DNA of 53,031 nt from Clostridia bacterium (GCA_017504605.1 JAFVQW010000010.1:1-53031); one strand, 5' to 3'. Counted from the stretch's first letter, positions 7,109-17,037 are shown. A program made the numbers and translations. Notes: generated from the sequence alone by a model not told the origin.

Positions 7109-9206
7109 ATATTCTACGCCTATTACGTTGTCATATAAGCTGCCAACGTTCGAGGAATTTATGCGCGGCCAGGTATCCGCTTACGGATTAAGCGGTAAAG
7201 CGAGCACAGGAGGCGCCACCGCCAAGCCTACAGGTTCTATTTTTTCCGGCGGCAACGCCGTAAATTTCGGTAGCACGCAGGTTAACCCGAATTACAACGG
7301 TGCAAATATCGGCGGCATCAACGGCGGTAAACAGCCGAGCGAAGGCGCTGATAAGGCTAAGACCGAAACAACCGATAACAAATATATTATCACGCCTTTT
7401 ACCTCGGCCCCGGGCGGTTTTGAAAATTGGATGAATACACAGTTAAACGGCGGCAACGTTGCACAGTACAGTGCTTCTCCTCCCCAAAACCAAGGGCATC
7501 AGAATTTTACCCCGCCTAACTTTAACGGATACAACAGCGGTAACAGCGGAAGTATGGACGTTACGCAGGTAGACCCGAATTACAACGGCGCAAACATTGA
7601 CGGGATTCCCGATTATAAAGACGGAGGTCATCACGCGAGTGAAGGCTCCTCGACAGAAAATACGACTCCTACCACCCCTGAGATTTCAAACAAGACCGAG
7701 ACCGAGCCTCCGACCGAGACTGAGCCTCCGACCGAGACCGAGCCTCCGACCGAGACTGAGCCTCCGACCGAGACCGAGCCTCCGACCGAGACTGAGCCTC
7801 CGACTGAGACCGAGCCTCCGACCGAGACAGGAACTCCCGCGGAGCCGCCCGCGACTACCCCCGAGGAAACCGTCAAGCCTGAAGCACCCGCGGAGCCGCC
7901 CACCCCAGAGAGCACCACCGAGCCCGAGGCCACGACCGAGACCGCGGGAAAATACACAGAGGCCCTTAAATATCTTCAAAGCATAAAGGACGGCAGCTAT
8001 AAAGCGGCAGAGGCCACGCGCGAAAGAAACGCGCTTGAATCCAACGCCGCTTACAACAGGAACAAGGCTACGTACGGTAAAAATGCAGAGAAGCTCGCGC
8101 AGATGGGCCTTACAGGAAGCGGATACGCCGATTATATTGCATCGCAGGCGTATGCACAAAACCGCTCAGAAATCCAGGCGGGCAAGGTCCTCGAGTCGCA
8201 GGAAAAGGCGGCGGCAGATAAGAACTTCGAGGACGGAAAGCGGCTTCTCGACCAGGATTACGAAACACGCTACAATACTCTCCTCGGCTACGCTATGAGC
8301 GGCTCTTATACCCCTGAGCAGATTTCCGCTATGGCAGCCTCTTACGGTCTCTCTACCGAGCAGGCTACGCTTCTTACGGAGCAGGCGACCGCCGCTATCA
8401 ATAAGGCCGAGGGGGAGAGGACGACGGAAACCTATAATACCCTTCTCGGCTACGCTATGAGCGGCTCTTATACCCCTGAGCAGATTGCAACACTCGCTAA
8501 GAGCTATGGAATAACGGACGAGGGACAGATAAACACTCTCGTCTCCGAGGCTACTACCGCCAAGGCGAATAGCGCAAGCGAAAACCAAAAGGGCGCGTTC
8601 CAGGCCCTTATGGAGCTTGCAATAAGCGGTCAGCTTGATGTAGACGGTGCGAAGCATCTCGGCGGCGCTTTCGAGCTTAGCGAGGAGCAAATTTCCGACC
8701 TCGTATCTGCCGCGGGCAGCTATGCGCTTTCCGTACTTAAGGAGAGCATTTCTTACGGCGAGGTTAGTGCAGAGGATATAAAAAGTGTTTGGGATAATGC
8801 CGACGAGAGTACGAGGAACGAGTTAATATCGGTTATCAGCTCTGAATTTTCATCTTACTTAAGCTCCGGCGATTTTGACAATGCCGAAACGCTACTTGCC
8901 ACCGCACACAATGCAGGCGCAATTACGAGAGATGACTATGTTGAGCGACTCGCTCATCTTACATTTTTAGCTCTTGATGTGAATATTTACAACGGGATAA
9001 AATACAGGCCTCTAATCGAAAATCATTCTCTTTCCAAAGCCGAAGCAACAAAAATTGTGACATACTGCATGAACAAGGTAGCGGATTTGGGAAAAAGAGC
9101 GGATGGTAAATATTATTATAGCGACCGCGTAAAATTCGACACTCAAGAGGCGTATGTATCATATCTAACAAACAACATTTTAAATGTTATCTACGGAAAT
9201 GGGTAA
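7101..9206 (+). CDS. Repeat-rich virion-associated protein (function unknown)
   Basis: The protein has 701 residues and starts after AGGAGGAG. No catalytic motif was recognised. The first 190 residues are Gly/Asn-rich and hold two copies of a motif around NPNYNGANI and DPNYNGANI. Residues 199-240 are seven exact TETEPP repeats, then a Pro/Glu/Thr linker to about 280. The rest is mostly helical, with a duplicated segment containing LLGYAMSGSYTPEQI. The position between the portal and the polyvalent protein suggests an internal or ejected virion protein. The extended PET linker would suit a flexible or surface-exposed part. Confidence 0.7.
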   Translation: MAKYSTPITLSYKLPTFEEFMRGQVSAYGLSGKASTGGATAKPTGSIFSGGNAVNFGSTQVNPNYNGANIGGINGGKQPSEGADKAKTETTDNKYIITPFTSAPGGFENWMNTQLNGGNVAQYSASPPQNQGHQNFTPPNFNGYNSGNSGSMDVTQVDPNYNGANIDGIPDYKDGGHHASEGSSTENTTPTTPEISNKTETEPPTETEPPTETEPPTETEPPTETEPPTETEPPTETEPPTETGTPAEPPATTPEETVKPEAPAEPPTPESTTEPEATTETAGKYTEALKYLQSIKDGSYKAAEATRERNALESNAAYNRNKATYGKNAEKLAQMGLTGSGYADYIASQAYAQNRSEIQAGKVLESQEKAAADKNFEDGKRLLDQDYETRYNTLLGYAMSGSYTPEQISAMAASYGLSTEQATLLTEQATAAINKAEGERTTETYNTLLGYAMSGSYTPEQIATLAKSYGITDEGQINTLVSEATTAKANSASENQKGAFQALMELAISGQLDVDGAKHLGGAFELSEEQISDLVSAAGSYALSVLKESISYGEVSAEDIKSVWDNADESTRNELISVISSEFSSYLSSGDFDNAETLLATAHNAGAITRDDYVERLAHLTFLALDVNIYNGIKYRPLIENHSLSKAEATKIVTYCMNKVADLGKRADGKYYYSDRVKFDTQEAYVSYLTNNILNVIYGNG
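7695..7820 (+). repeat. 18-bp tandem repeat, seven units, encoding TETEPP
   Basis: Seven in-frame units of ACCGAGACNGAGCCTCCG run from 7695 to 7820. The third codon mostly alternates ACC and ACT, giving a 36-bp higher-order period; one unit begins ACT. The array keeps the frame and could vary in unit number by slippage. Confidence 0.9.
8283..8486 (+). repeat. Exact 42-bp direct repeat inside the 701-aa protein gene
   Basis: The 42 bases at 8283-8324 and 8445-8486 (beginning CTCGGCTACGCTATGAGC) are identical, with a 162-bp period (54 codons). The absence of synonymous change implies recent duplication or gene conversion of a helical module. Confidence 0.85.
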
Positions 9207-9227
9207 TTGCAATTTTTAGGAGGCGAA

Positions 9228-12200
9228 ATGTCAAGTTCATTTGCTTTGACAAAAAACAACATTATATCAAGCTTTGGCAAGAATACAAATACAGGTAAAA
9301 AAATCAGTTCGTTTTCTTCCGCAACGAAAAAAAGCCCCGTACCTATAAACGTATACAGCAACGAAAAGGCGGCCGAGGTAAAGAAGAATAACGGCGGTAT
9401 TCTCGGCGGCGCTGGATATCTCGGAGAAAAGGTCCTCCTCGGCGCTCTGCAGAGCCTCGAGGGCATATGGGACTACACTACCGCCGGAATCGCAAAGCTC
9501 ATAGGTGAGGACGAATGGGCTGAGAGGCAGATGGAGGACGACTGGCTCAATTACTCTCACCCTGAGGAGTGGTTCAACCCCGGCGACGGCTGGAGAGTTG
9601 CGGGCGACGTTGCGGGCGGTATCGGCTCTACCCTGCCCTCGATAGCTGCCGCCCTTGTCCCCGGCATTGGCATCGGTGCATCGGTAGCAACCGCGGGCCT
9701 TGGCGCCGCGGGTAATGCGACGAAGGAAGCATACAGAGAGACGGGCAAGCTCACGGGCAAGGAATTTACTTACGGTGCGCTCGTCGGCGGCACTGAGGCG
9801 CTCGTAGAAAAGCTGACGGCGAGTATCGGTATGGGCACGGGACGAATAGTGAAGTCTATTGCCAAGCGCGGCACGGCAGAGGCGGGACAGATGATAGGCA
9901 AGACGGTGCTTACACGGCTCGGTGCAGACTTTCTCTCCGAGGCATTTGAGGAAGGACTCGCCGAGGCTCTCGCCCCGCAATACGCAAAGCTTACGTACAA
10001 CCCGAACGCAAAGAATGCAAGCATTGAGGAGATATCCTATTCCGCATTCGTTGGCGGTCTCTCGGGTCTCATTATGGGCGGTGCGCGCACGGGTATAACC
10101 TCGGTGAAGAATACGAGCCGCGGCAATACTATCGTAAACGAGGGCGGCGCCGAGGGTGTTATACAGCTCTCGGAGAAGCTCGCCGAATACGAGGACAAGC
10201 ATAAGACGGGTGACGACACCTACGCCGAAATATCGAAGACGGCGAAGGAGCTCCGCGCGAGCCTCGAGAAGACGGGCGGTCAGATTACCACCGTCAAGCA
10301 GAGGAGCATGCTCGGCAGGCTCGAGGAGTTGAATACCCTCGCGCCCTTAAAGCCCGCTATACTCCGCTCCGCTATATACGCGGCACAGAATGCAGAGCAG
10401 CTCGCCGAGCAGTTTGCGGGTGCCGAATTAACAGACGAGAGCGGAAACGCCATAAAAATCACGGCAGAGGCGCTACGAGAGGGATATAACCCGAATGACC
10501 CCCGCTCCGTCAATTCGGCGCTCAGAACTAATTCTGCCCTGCGTACCGTAGCGGTATCTCGCGCCGTTGGCGAGCTCACGCTCAATACCCGTAAATACGC
10601 CGAGGCAGTACGCTCGGGCGAGAGAAATATAAATTCCTACGACCTCGGTAAATTCGTCGAGACGGCAACAGAGGACGAAATCCGTGCCGTTTCCGAGGCT
10701 CTCGGCATTGAGGACTGGAACGACGTATCCCCCGAGGACCTGAACGCAAGGCTCAACGAATACCGCAAGGGCGAGGCATACCGGGCGGGACACAGACAGG
10801 CCCTCGCCTTCCGCGAGGCTGAAAATTCTCCCGCAAATAAAAAAATACCGCAGAGGCCGAACTTCAAGGACGGCGTATCGCGGTATAATGACGGTGTTAA
10901 TAATATCGGTATTTTGCGCGAGAATGCGAAGTATACAATCTACGACTACAACAGCAAGCAGCGTACGAGGCAGCTCTCCTACACCGAAGCAAGAGAGGTA
11001 CTCGAGAACTATCACGAGGGCACGGGAGCCGAGGCGGTGAGAGCTGCTTCATCGGTGACGGCGGAAGTGACTAATGGCAATATGGCAGAGCCCGCATCAG
11101 TTACCGAAGGTGTGGTCTCTTCTAAGAGAGCCGGTCGAAACGTAATAGATTTGAGTAATGATAGCGAGCTGACCCGAGCAATAGGCAAAACGACGGGCTC
11201 CGGCAAGTATAAAATTATTCAGCAGTATATTCTTGGCGCTCTCGGGGAACAGCCAATCACACTCAGCGACGGGAAGAGGGCTGTCGTAGATAAGAGTGAC
11301 GCATTGCATATTGCTAACAAGTCTGGTGATGTCAAAACATCTCAAATAGCAAAAATCAAGGAGATAGTCGAGAATGCTATTCCGTACGCAGAAGACACAC
11401 AAGTCGAGCATAACAAGTTCAACTATTTTCGCTATTATGAGGCTCACGTCAAATACGGTGATGAAACCTTCCCTGTTTACCTTAACGTGGGGAGAGCAAT
11501 AAACGATGGCAGTTACCACATTTACGATATTACGAAAAAAATAAAAGACACCGCAAACCGAATTAACGGTTTCGAGCGCCCCAAACCAAATGAGGGCTAC
11601 GCTCAAGAAAACGATGTCTTCGTTAATAGTATACCCCAAAACGCCGAAAAAATCAACCCCTCTGACAAAAATTCTTCCGAAAGCGGTGAAAAAACTGCAA
11701 AATCGGCGAAGAAAACCAAGTATCAGGAGCAGACCGAGGCGGCAGACAAGCTCGCATCGGAGAACGTCAAGGAATACTCTTCCCTGCCCGACGAGGATAA
11801 GGTAAGAGTAAGAAAGGTTATAAGGCAGGCACAGACCAGGGGCTTTAGCGAGAGCGATACTCTTCTCCTCGCTCGCGTGGCAGCTAAATCGGGGCTGGAT
11901 ATCGAGATAAGCGAGAAAAAGTGCATCCGCACAGAGCTCGACGAGAACGGAAAGGAGAAGACCGTCACCGTTGACGGCCTCTATGACGTTAAGACGGGGC
12001 GAATAGTAATAAACCCGAACGGAACTCGCTCTGCCGCTCGCATTCTCGGTCACGAGGCATTCCACGCTATATTTGGTGGGCTAAAGAATAGCCGTCAGGG
12101 CGCGAAGGCGCTCGCGAGGGTCGTTTACGCCGCCGCACAGCATCTTGACACTCCTGACGGAAAAAACAGGCTCACTAAGGCTGAAAGAATAGAGCTCGCC

Positions 12201-15200
12201 TACCGTAATCAGAGTGACGAGGTAATCCTCGAGGAGCTTGGCGCTCATTTCGTTGAGTGCTTTACCGACGAGGGCTTTATGCGAGAGCTCGTAGGCGAGA
12301 GCCCGAGCCTTAAGGATAAATTCCTCTCCTTCTTCGGCGGTGCCGTTACCGCATATTCCGATGATGCCCGTCTTGCCTCAGCTGCACGCAAATACAGAAA
12401 CCTCTACAAGAAAATGTTTGATGCCTTAGCTGCCTACAAGAATAGCGAGCGTGGAGTTATGATAGAGGCTCTCGCGGCTAATTCCGATGCGCTAACGAGC
12501 ACGAATAGCGAAAATATGAAGGTTAGCGGGAAGAATGACGGAAAATCATCTACTAAAACGAACACAGATGTTGATACTGATACAAGATTTGCGCTCCCTC
12601 TTGGAGACGGAATAGTCGATGCAAGGTCGGTGACCGAGCAAGATGTAAGAACCCTTCTCGATAACGCCTTCAATAAGCAATACAGGGACGGCTCATATAT
12701 TCCTGTAAGAGTTAATACGCCGTCCGTTCTCATCGAAGCGGCACAGAGCCTTGGAAAGACAATAGACGACCTGCCCGTAATTCTCAACGTCGACAAGGCT
12801 CGTCAGATGATGTCGTCTCAGAGAGAGTGGGCGCTGGAGCAAAAGCGCGGCACAGCTCACGACTTCACCGTAGACGATGTCATATCCCTTATCAAAGCTA
12901 TGGACGACCCGAAGCAAATTATCTACCAATCTGCAGACGAAAGATATGTCGAGGTCGTAGAGTTCGAGACAGCAGAAAAGACAAAAGCCGTCGCAGTACT
13001 CGAAATTGGGGAAAACAAGAACCCTGAGTACCTCAACGGCTATAATGGCGGTTTTTATCAGGTGCTGGTTACTGCATTTGAGCCAGACACGGGATATGTG
13101 GAGAGCTTGCTGGGAAAAGACGGTAATATCCGAATTTACCCAAAAAAGAAGAAAGGCTCTTCGCAAAGAGGTTCAGGCAACAGAGTGCCGTCGCATTTGA
13201 ACGAATCACCTTTCGCTGATAGTATACCCCAAACCGAGCAAAAAAGCAATAGTTTTCCCGAAAAAAGTTCGAAAAATTCTTCCAACGAGCGCTATGCCCT
13301 CGACCTCACGAGCGAAGACACCTCGCTCGGCTATATCTCTACCGCGTACGGCGGCGAGAGCTGGCTCGGACGGATTACCGAGCAAATTAAGAGCGAGGGG
13401 GTCGGAAGGACCGCAAAAGGCATATACAAAAGCGGCAAGGAGACACTATCCACGGGAATTCTCAACACACAGATTCTCTTCACCAACGAGCAGGCGGGTA
13501 TCGAGAAGGCGGGCAAGGCCCTCGGTGTAGATAACGTCGAGGAGCTCGTTCAGCAGATGAGAGCATCTACAAACGCCGCGCAGACTATGCTCGGAGACGT
13601 TCAGTACATACACGTAAACGGTAAGCTCGTTCGCGTTGGTGACGGCCTCGCGACTATTACCGGCGAGGTTAAGGCTCGCGGAGATATTTACTACAACAAT
13701 TGGCAAATGCTTCTCTTCCATCAGCACAATATCGACCGAATGTCGCTCGAGGAGCGCTCGATAGCAAGAAACGAGGCTAACCTCGAGAGGCTAAAGGGAG
13801 TAACCGAGCGCCTCGAGGAAATAGCGAAGCGCTTAAAGGCTATCTACGACGAGCAGGTTCGGCTCCGTGCGGTCGGCGACAGAGCGGCACAGCTCGAAAT
13901 CCAAAGGCTCGCTAACGAGAAGAAGGGGCTCGTAGCTGAAAAGGCGGCACTCGACAAGGCGGCTAAGGGGCTTCGCGAGGAAATACAGAATTTCACGCCC
14001 GAGGAAAATAAGCCCGTTTTCGGTAAAGAGGTTGACGGCGAGATGGTTCCCATCACCGCCGAGGAGAGCCGCGCCGAGGTCGAGAGGCTTTTCGCCGCAG
14101 CTCCCGAGATGGCGGAGTATGCCGAGAAGCTGTATAAATTCCTCGATGCGCTTCAAAGAGAGAGGCTCGATGCAGGTCTCATCGACGAGAAGCTCTACAA
14201 CGACCTTAAGGATAAATACCCGCACTACGTCCCCACCTTTCGCGACGAGCAGAACCAGGGGAGCCGCGGTATCAGCGGAAAGTTCAATATAAAGGTCAAG
14301 CAGGGTATCAGAGCGGCGAGGGGCGGCTATTCCGAGCTGCAACCGCTTGAAATATCCATTTCTCGTATGGTCGAGGAGACGATGAGCGCCGCGGCACACA
14401 ATCGTACGGCACGAGCGCTCGCGAAGGCGGCAAAGGGCAAGGAGAACGGGCATATCGCCGAGCTATCGAGAAGAAGGCTAACGTCCGACGAGGCCATCGA
14501 GGGCTCGGAGAAAAAGCGCCTAAGCAACCAAATCACCTATTACGAGGGCGGCGAGGAGGTTACAGTATCCGTCTCGCGCGAGGTGTTCGCGGGCTTCGAT
14601 GCTTTTAATTCGAAGGTCTACGATAATACCCTGCCCGTTAAGGCGGCGACCGCGGCGAATAATCTGTTTAAGCGGCTCGTTACCTCGGCTAACCCCTTTT
14701 TCCTCGTAAGAAACTCCATTAAGGACCTTCAGGATGCGGGCATTAATACCAGATACGGTAAATCCTTCGTTAAGAATTACGCGAGAGCGATAAAATTTAT
14801 ACTCTCTAACGACACTATGTGGCAGCTCTACCGTGCGGGTGGCGGCTTAAGCAACACCGTGTTCGAGTACAACAAGGGCTTTACGGGTGGCATTACCAAG
14901 ATGGGCTTTGCCGCCTCGGAGAACAAGTTTATCCGCTTCATAACCTCTATGGAGCGCGCTAATATGTTCGTAGAGCAGCTCCCGCGCTTCGCCGAGTTCA
15001 TAAGCTCGGTAGAGGCGGGAAACACCGTAGAAAAGGCGATTCTCGATGCCGCAGACGTAACGACCAACTTCGGCCGCACGGGCAAGGTGACGAAGCTGCT
15101 TAATCAGACGGCTATTCCCTTCCTTAACCCTGCGATACAGGGTATGAGCAAGATGGTTAGAAACCTCACCGATGCCTACGACGTCGAGCACCCGAGGAAG

Positions 15201-16535
15201 ATGTTTAAGGCCTACCTGACTCTCGCACTTAAGGCAGCTATTGTCGGCGTTATTCCACAGATGCTTAACCAGATGCTGCTCGACGATGACGAGGACTACA
15301 AGGAGCTGCGCGACAGCGATAAGGAAAACAACTATATTTTCCGTGCGGGTGACAGCTTTATTAAAATCCCGAAGGGCCGCGTTGCCGCGGTGCTCTCGGG
15401 CCTTGTCAACAGGACCTCGCAGGAGCTCAGAGGAGAGGGCGCGGACTGGAAGGACTACCTCGATAGCGTAATATCGAACGTTACCCCGGTAGAAAATTTC
15501 TCGCGCTCAATCATAGCACCTATAAGGGACGTCAAAAATAACGTAACCTGGTACGGCGGGACTATTGAGGGGGCGCAGTTCGAGAACACGAGACCGAGCG
15601 AGAGGTACGACGAGTCTACGAGCTCCGTCGCGATAGCACTCGGCAAGGCGTTCAACTACTCTCCTAAGAAAATACACTACCTTATCGACCAGTACAGCGG
15701 CGTTATAGGAGATGTTCTCCTTCCCGCCACCACCGAAAAGGCGGAAAAGGATATTATATCCGCAAACTTCGTCATCGACCCCACGAGTCAAAACAAGCTC
15801 TCCGACGAGTTTTATAAGCTCTACGAGGAGGCACAGTACGCGAGGACCGACGGCGTTGTAAGCGCTAAGTACCGGGTTAAGTATCTCAACAAGGTTAAAG
15901 AGGCTGTGAGCGAGCTATACGACGAGAAGTCGAAAATACAAAAATCAAGCCTTACGACCGCCGAGAAGCTCGAGCAAATCCGCGTGGTACAGGCGCTTAT
16001 AAACGAGCTCTACCGAAGCACTCTAAACGGTTATGAGGATTACTGCACCGCTATTGAAAAGACGGCGGGTCAGTATGACGAAAATACCGAGGAAAAATTA
16101 CGGCAGACCGAAATTACCCGAATAGTGTTCGGCGCAGAGCGCGCGCTCAAAGAGTATAACGGGAGCGTGTATGCGAAGGCAAGCACGTTCTCGGCGGGCG
16201 TTGACTGGGATACCTATTACCGCTTTTATTTCGCTACCGCCGACATCACCGCCGACACCGACAAGAACGGCAAGACGGTAAGCGGAAGCCGTCGGAAGAA
16301 GGTCGTCGCGGCAATTAATTCGCTCGGGAATATACCCCGCGCAGAGAGGCTCTTGCTTCTCGCCTCGCGCGGCTATTCCCTGTCCGACGGAGATTTCGGC
16401 TACCGTACCGCAGAGGCGGCGAAAAAGGCGCTTCTTCGCTACATTTTCTCGCTCAAGATTACGAGGGAGGAAAAGGCGGAGCTCGCCGCGGCGTGCGGTT
16501 TTACCGTCAAGGGTAACAAAATCAGCCTAAAATAA
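9228..16535 (+). CDS. Giant polyvalent protein with metallopeptidase-like, MuF-C-like and LPD38-like regions
   Basis: The protein has 2435 residues; the ATG at 9228 follows TTAGGAGGCGAA. Such phage polyvalent proteins are packaged and injected with the DNA. Visible order: a Gly/Ala-rich hydrophobic region (about 120-300) that could cross membranes; a compact domain (about 650-800) resembling LPD3/nuclease-type inserts; an HEAFH zinc-peptidase motif (942-946); a region (about 1115-1310) resembling MuF C-terminal toxin-like domains; coiled coil (about 1500-1600); and LPD38 with TSANPFFLVRNSIKDL near 1820. SIPQ-containing linkers (NSIPQNAE, DSIPQTEQ) follow the two insert domains. It likely protects or modifies the early infected cell. 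Individual domain names are tentative. Confidence 0.8.
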   Translation: MSSSFALTKNNIISSFGKNTNTGKKISSFSSATKKSPVPINVYSNEKAAEVKKNNGGILGGAGYLGEKVLLGALQSLEGIWDYTTAGIAKLIGEDEWAERQMEDDWLNYSHPEEWFNPGDGWRVAGDVAGGIGSTLPSIAAALVPGIGIGASVATAGLGAAGNATKEAYRETGKLTGKEFTYGALVGGTEALVEKLTASIGMGTGRIVKSIAKRGTAEAGQMIGKTVLTRLGADFLSEAFEEGLAEALAPQYAKLTYNPNAKNASIEEISYSAFVGGLSGLIMGGARTGITSVKNTSRGNTIVNEGGAEGVIQLSEKLAEYEDKHKTGDDTYAEISKTAKELRASLEKTGGQITTVKQRSMLGRLEELNTLAPLKPAILRSAIYAAQNAEQLAEQFAGAELTDESGNAIKITAEALREGYNPNDPRSVNSALRTNSALRTVAVSRAVGELTLNTRKYAEAVRSGERNINSYDLGKFVETATEDEIRAVSEALGIEDWNDVSPEDLNARLNEYRKGEAYRAGHRQALAFREAENSPANKKIPQRPNFKDGVSRYNDGVNNIGILRENAKYTIYDYNSKQRTRQLSYTEAREVLENYHEGTGAEAVRAASSVTAEVTNGNMAEPASVTEGVVSSKRAGRNVIDLSNDSELTRAIGKTTGSGKYKIIQQYILGALGEQPITLSDGKRAVVDKSDALHIANKSGDVKTSQIAKIKEIVENAIPYAEDTQVEHNKFNYFRYYEAHVKYGDETFPVYLNVGRAINDGSYHIYDITKKIKDTANRINGFERPKPNEGYAQENDVFVNSIPQNAEKINPSDKNSSESGEKTAKSAKKTKYQEQTEAADKLASENVKEYSSLPDEDKVRVRKVIRQAQTRGFSESDTLLLARVAAKSGLDIEISEKKCIRTELDENGKEKTVTVDGLYDVKTGRIVINPNGTRSAARILGHEAFHAIFGGLKNSRQGAKALARVVYAAAQHLDTPDGKNRLTKAERIELAYRNQSDEVILEELGAHFVECFTDEGFMRELVGESPSLKDKFLSFFGGAVTAYSDDARLASAARKYRNLYKKMFDALAAYKNSERGVMIEALAANSDALTSTNSENMKVSGKNDGKSSTKTNTDVDTDTRFALPLGDGIVDARSVTEQDVRTLLDNAFNKQYRDGSYIPVRVNTPSVLIEAAQSLGKTIDDLPVILNVDKARQMMSSQREWALEQKRGTAHDFTVDDVISLIKAMDDPKQIIYQSADERYVEVVEFETAEKTKAVAVLEIGENKNPEYLNGYNGGFYQVLVTAFEPDTGYVESLLGKDGNIRIYPKKKKGSSQRGSGNRVPSHLNESPFADSIPQTEQKSNSFPEKSSKNSSNERYALDLTSEDTSLGYISTAYGGESWLGRITEQIKSEGVGRTAKGIYKSGKETLSTGILNTQILFTNEQAGIEKAGKALGVDNVEELVQQMRASTNAAQTMLGDVQYIHVNGKLVRVGDGLATITGEVKARGDIYYNNWQMLLFHQHNIDRMSLEERSIARNEANLERLKGVTERLEEIAKRLKAIYDEQVRLRAVGDRAAQLEIQRLANEKKGLVAEKAALDKAAKGLREEIQNFTPEENKPVFGKEVDGEMVPITAEESRAEVERLFAAAPEMAEYAEKLYKFLDALQRERLDAGLIDEKLYNDLKDKYPHYVPTFRDEQNQGSRGISGKFNIKVKQGIRAARGGYSELQPLEISISRMVEETMSAAAHNRTARALAKAAKGKENGHIAELSRRRLTSDEAIEGSEKKRLSNQITYYEGGEEVTVSVSREVFAGFDAFNSKVYDNTLPVKAATAANNLFKRLVTSANPFFLVRNSIKDLQDAGINTRYGKSFVKNYARAIKFILSNDTMWQLYRAGGGLSNTVFEYNKGFTGGITKMGFAASENKFIRFITSMERANMFVEQLPRFAEFISSVEAGNTVEKAILDAADVTTNFGRTGKVTKLLNQTAIPFLNPAIQGMSKMVRNLTDAYDVEHPRKMFKAYLTLALKAAIVGVIPQMLNQMLLDDDEDYKELRDSDKENNYIFRAGDSFIKIPKGRVAAVLSGLVNRTSQELRGEGADWKDYLDSVISNVTPVENFSRSIIAPIRDVKNNVTWYGGTIEGAQFENTRPSERYDESTSSVAIALGKAFNYSPKKIHYLIDQYSGVIGDVLLPATTEKAEKDIISANFVIDPTSQNKLSDEFYKLYEEAQYARTDGVVSAKYRVKYLNKVKEAVSELYDEKSKIQKSSLTTAEKLEQIRVVQALINELYRSTLNGYEDYCTAIEKTAGQYDENTEEKLRQTEITRIVFGAERALKEYNGSVYAKASTFSAGVDWDTYYRFYFATADITADTDKNGKTVSGSRRKKVVAAINSLGNIPRAERLLLLASRGYSLSDGDFGYRTAEAAKKALLRYIFSLKITREEKAELAAACGFTVKGNKISLK

Positions 16536-16539
16536 TCCC

Positions 16540-16588
16540 AAAAACGCTAAAAGATAGTGACCAAAAGCACTTTTGTTTGTGGTATAAT
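16540..16588 (+). promoter_or_regulatory. Late promoter copy 2
   Basis: This block is identical to 3162-3210 apart from one inserted T (16548). It has the same CAAAAGCACTTTTG dyad and TATAAT at 16583-16588. It sits just after the stop codon of the polyvalent protein and upstream of the Com-like gene, so it can give capsid genes a second transcription start within the late operon. Confidence 0.75.
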
Positions 16589-16604
16589 ATATACGGAGGT
16601 GCTT

Positions 16605-16802
16605 ATGGTTAACATTTTCCCAACAGAGCACACAGAGGTAACCGATATACGCTGTCCTCGCTGCAGGTGGGTAGTTCCACACGTGAAGCTCAAGCGCGAC
16701 AGCATAGTTTCGGGATTGACCTTTAGGTGCGGCAGGTGCCGCGAGCTTTTAGAGCTGGAGGCAAGACCAATATTAAAAAAAGAACAGAGCCAGAGCCCAT
16801 AG
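16605..16802 (+). CDS. Com-like small zinc-finger protein
   Basis: The protein has 65 residues; the ATG at 16605 follows ACGGAGGTGCTT. Two CxxC knuckles (C17/C20 in DIRCPRCRW and C42/C45 in FRCGRCREL) flank a short beta region, the pattern of Mu Com-type zinc-binding regulators and of rubredoxin-like knuckles. Com binds mRNA to control translation, but whether this protein does is not shown. It is the first gene after the second late promoter and is followed by a terminator (16806-16850), so it may be made early from that promoter and act on expression of the following capsid genes. Confidence 0.6.
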   Translation: MVNIFPTEHTEVTDIRCPRCRWVVPHVKLKRDSIVSGLTFRCGRCRELLELEARPILKKEQSQSP

Positions 16803-16805
16803 AGG

Positions 16806-16850
16806 CAGAGCCATTTAAGCCTATTGAGGTTAATTTGGCTCTGTTTTTTT
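16806..16850 (+). terminator. Intrinsic terminator after the Com-like gene
   Basis: The stem CAGAGCCA/TGGCTCTG (16806-16813 with 16836-16843) has a partly paired inner arm and is followed by seven T. The loop contains TATTGAGGT, and the leader terminator at 3256 is preceded by CATTGAGGT. It lies between the second late promoter and the scaffold/capsid genes. Confidence 0.75.
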
Positions 16851-16877
16851 ATTTTTCAGGAAAGGAGAATTCAGAGG

Positions 16878-17012
16878 ATGAAAATCGGTAACAACCCCTA
16901 TGCAACCAATGCCGGCGGCCACATCAAGGCGCCGAAGAATACGTCCCAGGGACAGCCTAAGTCTACCGTAGTAACCGGTGACGACCTTCGTGTTAAGAAG
17001 GGTAAAAAGTAA
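16878..17012 (+). CDS. Small basic phage protein
   Basis: The protein has 44 residues. The ATG at 16878 has AAAGGAG 11 nt upstream. The sequence starts MKIGNNPYATNAGGH, is rich in Gly, Asn, Pro and Lys, lacks hydrophobic core segments and ends in a Lys cluster (RVKKGKK), so it is probably disordered and might bind nucleic acid. It lies just before the scaffold gene in the capsid cluster. No family function is known to me; it is kept because of its ribosome site and tight operon spacing. Confidence 0.6.
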   Translation: MKIGNNPYATNAGGHIKAPKNTSQGQPKSTVVTGDDLRVKKGKK

Positions 17013-17037
17013 AACAAAAATCAAACAGGAGTAAAAA

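Noticed and set aside
7631-8159. Long Val/Ser/Gly- and Arg/Leu-rich open frames overlapping the TETEPP region
   Set aside because: They are frame shadows of an 18-bp repeat, which keeps all frames open; only the + frame from 7101 continues into non-repetitive protein.
9267-10202. Antisense 311-residue open frame opposite the polyvalent protein
   Set aside because: It is a GC-rich codon shadow; no ribosome site, odd composition, and the opposite strand encodes a coherent protein.
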